This document shows positions 13,632 to 15,528 of a DNA stretch of 15,528 bases, one piece after another. The stretch lies in NCBI GenBank assembly GCA_003224515.1, contig QHZC01000318.1, positions 1 through 15,528 of the forward strand, in the 5' to 3' direction. Below the pieces are notes generated by a model. The model saw only the letters and a list, made by a program, of their open reading frames with translations, ran no database searches and was not told the origin of the DNA. The position numbers and the translations under genes were made by a program. How positions within the stretch are numbered: the stretch's first letter is position 1; every line of letters begins with the position of its first letter. Origin of the DNA: Acidobacteriota bacterium. Lineage in GTDB: Bacteria > Acidobacteriota > Terriglobia > Acidiferrales > UBA7541.

Positions 13632-14943
13632 TTATTCGGTCGTCGTCGTAAGTGGAGATGCGACAACCAAAGGCGGGCGAGCGAACGTCACAATCAGATT
13701 GACCGCAAACAACGCGACTGCCGCGAGTTCAATGAGCGCAGAAATCGGCAGAATATTCCATGCCCATTTCGCGTAATCCTGATAGGCAAAGATTTCCGAT
13801 GTGACGCGCAGCGTGCATCCGATCATCAGCAAGACTAGCATTACCAGCATAAGGCTCGGACTCCAGAGTACCCGCATCCCGCAAAACGACGGCAGGATTC
13901 TCTGGCCCACGCAGAAAATCATCGCAGCGATAAAACCAACCGTAAGCGCCGGCCCAAATGCCGAGAGCAGCAGCGATAAGCAACCGGCCGTATGCGATTC
14001 GGATGAATACCGGAAAACTTCGGTGAACATTGACGGTTTTCGCTGGTTTGACTGCGGACTCGAAGAAACGAATCGCAGCAACGGCCGTTGCTGCTCCAGC
14101 CAGCATAAATATGCCAGCGGCGAAAAACTGTTCGAGAAACCCCAGGATCACCCTTAGGATGTTGAAAGCCAGCGCCAGTCGCAAAAGCGAATTCCGCAGT
14201 GGGCGCAATCCCATGAACACAGGCAACCAACGCGCACTGAAACCCCAGACCATGGGAACGATAAACCCCCAGGTGGAGACAATCAAATATCGTTGATCAA
14301 ACAGGTGTGGGAACGCTGGAGAACTAGCATTGAGCGCCAGTTGAAACGAAGCTCCAAGGTTCAGCAGAAGTGATGCGAGCAGGCCGAGAGTTGCCGCGAT
14401 CACGACGAAGATCCAAGGCTCAAGCGGCTTTGCCGAACCGCTCGATGGGTGATGGCTCGCGACCGCTTGAAAGAAAATGAGGAAAGCGGCCAATTCAAGG
14501 ATAGCCGACAGGGGCAGCGCAATCCGCCAGTGCCACGGATAAATGTTCGAGAACCAGCGGACGGTCACGCCGATGATCCAAAGCGCCCATGTAAGCCACG
14601 CTGACCAAAGCGCAAACGGTCTCAGCTTCCGCAATTTTGGAATCGAGTAGAAACCGATCCCCAGAATGAATGTGCCTACCCAACCGAACACTTGTGCATG
14701 GCCATGCGCCTGAATCCATGCGGGCGAAATGGATTCTGCCGCTTCGCGGCTGCTGATCTTGATTAGGTTCCACACGCCGAGAAATGTCCCGGGCAGGAGC
14801 ATGAATATCAACCCCGTGATGATATAGGTCATCAGCAGGCGCGACAGCGATTGCTCGCGCGCGATGGCGCGATCCATGATCGATTTTGTCTTGTCGTCCA
14901 GCCATAAAGGCCGCTGGTTAACAGTTCGGGAAATGTCGGGCAT
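13632..14943 (-). pseudogene. NnrS-like multipass membrane protein, frameshifted
   Basis: The N-terminal frame starts at ATG 14943 (weak purine-rich GAAAAG upstream) and encodes hydrophobic spans with NnrS hallmarks: WIQAHGHAQVFGWVGTFILG (H80 and H82) and FYSIPKL, then YLIVSTWGFIVPMVWGFSAR. It continues to IRIAYGRLLIAAALGIWAG near 13955, then goes out of frame. The next frame, from about 13950, resumes with ALTVGFIAAMIFCVGQRILP, SFCGMRVLWSP and ASEIF-like TSEIFAYQDYAKWAWNILP, ending at 13632. NnrS proteins are heme- and copper-containing membrane proteins connected with nitric-oxide response in denitrifiers. Between the two frames the family usually has more residues (from memory), so the defect may be a small deletion rather than one base. 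Joined length is about 437 residues. Confidence 0.85.
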
Positions 14944-15021
14944 GATCTTTTCGTCTCTCTGCGAGCCAAACGACAGGGCGCTTCAGGTCATGTCCATGGG
15001 CTGGCAGTCTTAAAAGCCCAA

Positions 15022-15126
15022 TTAGCCGGTTTCTCGAATCGGACGGGCCATTGTGCGCTTGGCAATTTCGTCGCGGCTCTTGAGTCTCACGGATAATTCG
15101 GTCAATCCAACTGCTGTGGCTCCCAT
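15022..15126 (-). CDS. Possible 34-residue peptide between DUF488 and NnrS-like genes
   Basis: ATG 15126 opens a frame reading MGATAVGLTELSVRLKSRDE, then IAKRTMARPIRETG, to TAA 15022-15024. It lies in the same direction as its neighbours, 40 bases after the DUF488 stop. A GGGA sits close upstream. The composition is protein-like, but the length gives little statistical weight and no family is recognised. Nothing else is seen between 14944 and 15166. Confidence 0.22.
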   Translation of the reverse strand: MGATAVGLTELSVRLKSRDEIAKRTMARPIRETG

Positions 15127-15166
15127 CAGTCCCACTCTCTTCTATTGGCTTAGCAAGGCGGCAGCA

Positions 15167-15528
15167 TCAGGCAACCGATTTACCGTGACTAGATTTTCTA
15201 TGCAGCTTCTCTTCTACGTAATCCTTCAATACGACCGCGTTATTATGCTCCGCGTCATGCGAGCTATAGACCAGGGTGACGTTGCCGGGTTGTGCGGCGT
15301 CCAGAATCGGGCGCAACGCCTCTGAATGCCATCGAGTTCTCGCCGATACCGCCGCTGGAAATCCTCCCATTTCCTCGGATCGTGTTTGAACCACTGGCGA
15401 AGCGCTGTGCTCGGGGCAATGTCCTTCAGCCAGGCGTCGATCTGAAGCGCGATTTTCTTCACGCCGCGTGGCCAGAGCCGCTCGACCAAGAACCGAGTGC
15501 CATCTGACGAAATCAGTCGATTCGTAAA
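15167..15528 (-). pseudogene. DUF488-family protein, frameshifted and cut by the window edge
   Basis: The upstream frame carries the DUF488 core: DGTRFLVERLWPRGVKK, DAWLKDIAPSTALRQWFKHD and RRYRRELDG. Near 15328-15333 it shifts, and the other frame completes the family with HSEALRPILDAAQPGNVTLV and YSSHDAEHNNAVVLKDY, ending KSVA at TGA 15167-15169. One added base at the junction would restore ELDG-HSEALRP. At the right edge, YEST in another frame fits the family's (R)VYE start better than the sequence in frame with DGTRF, so a second frameshift near 15505 is likely. DUF488 proteins are small, of uncertain function, and often near stress or nitrogen-oxide genes. The start codon lies outside the window. 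Confidence 0.85.

Noticed and set aside
1..15528. CRISPR array, tRNA, rRNA or transposase genes
   Set aside because: No regularly spaced repeats, no cloverleaf with CCA-type end and no transposase motifs were seen on either strand.

Overview
The window reads as a stretch of an Acidobacteriota chromosome or metagenome contig, probably class Terriglobia. The main evidence is the very large TonB-dependent receptor with an N-terminal carboxypeptidase-regulatory-like domain, a family greatly expanded in that phylum. Supporting evidence is the set of secreted small proteins, the lactonase and the PQQ dehydrogenase, which look typical of the group. This is inference from protein style; there is no rRNA or tRNA to confirm it.

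Layout. (a) 1-116: tail of an unidentified plus-strand frame. (b) 194-2295, minus strand: an apparent operon of a secreted SMP-30/gluconolactonase-type enzyme followed by two tandem NTF2-like/DUF4440-type exported proteins, the first of these frameshifted. (c) 2509-7107, plus strand: divergently transcribed TonB-dependent receptor, then an exported alpha/beta hydrolase with a TTG start. Together (b) and (c) look like a substrate-import and ester/lactone-hydrolysis locus, and their large genes are intact. (d) 7108-8914: a scrambled zone. It has unassigned open frames, a chimera of a glycosyltransferase-4 fragment and the first ~40 residues of a Ser/Thr kinase, and then three small plus-strand frames, one interrupted by an in-frame TGA. 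(e) 8866-9198, minus: intact small exported protein. (f) 9199-9947: a hairpin-rich stretch ending in a strong intrinsic terminator just before a PilZ-like gene. (g) 10238-11938: a PQQ-dependent dehydrogenase with a frameshift and an apparent internal deletion. (h) 12388-13391: a polytopic, histidine-rich membrane protein preceded by a 13-codon upstream frame and flanked by two related hairpins. (i) 13632-15528, minus: a frameshifted NnrS-like gene, and upstream of it a DUF488 gene with one or two frameshifts that runs off the right edge.

The most striking overall property is the contrast between intact genes (about 1264-7107) and repeated frame disruptions elsewhere (near 1045, 7490-7660, 8545, 10770, 11740, 13950, 15330 and possibly 15505). 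Either the flanking DNA is decaying or the assembly is error-prone. Single-base losses fit both explanations; the chimera and the missing protein segments are harder to explain by base-calling error alone. No CRISPR array, transposase, rRNA or tRNA was seen.
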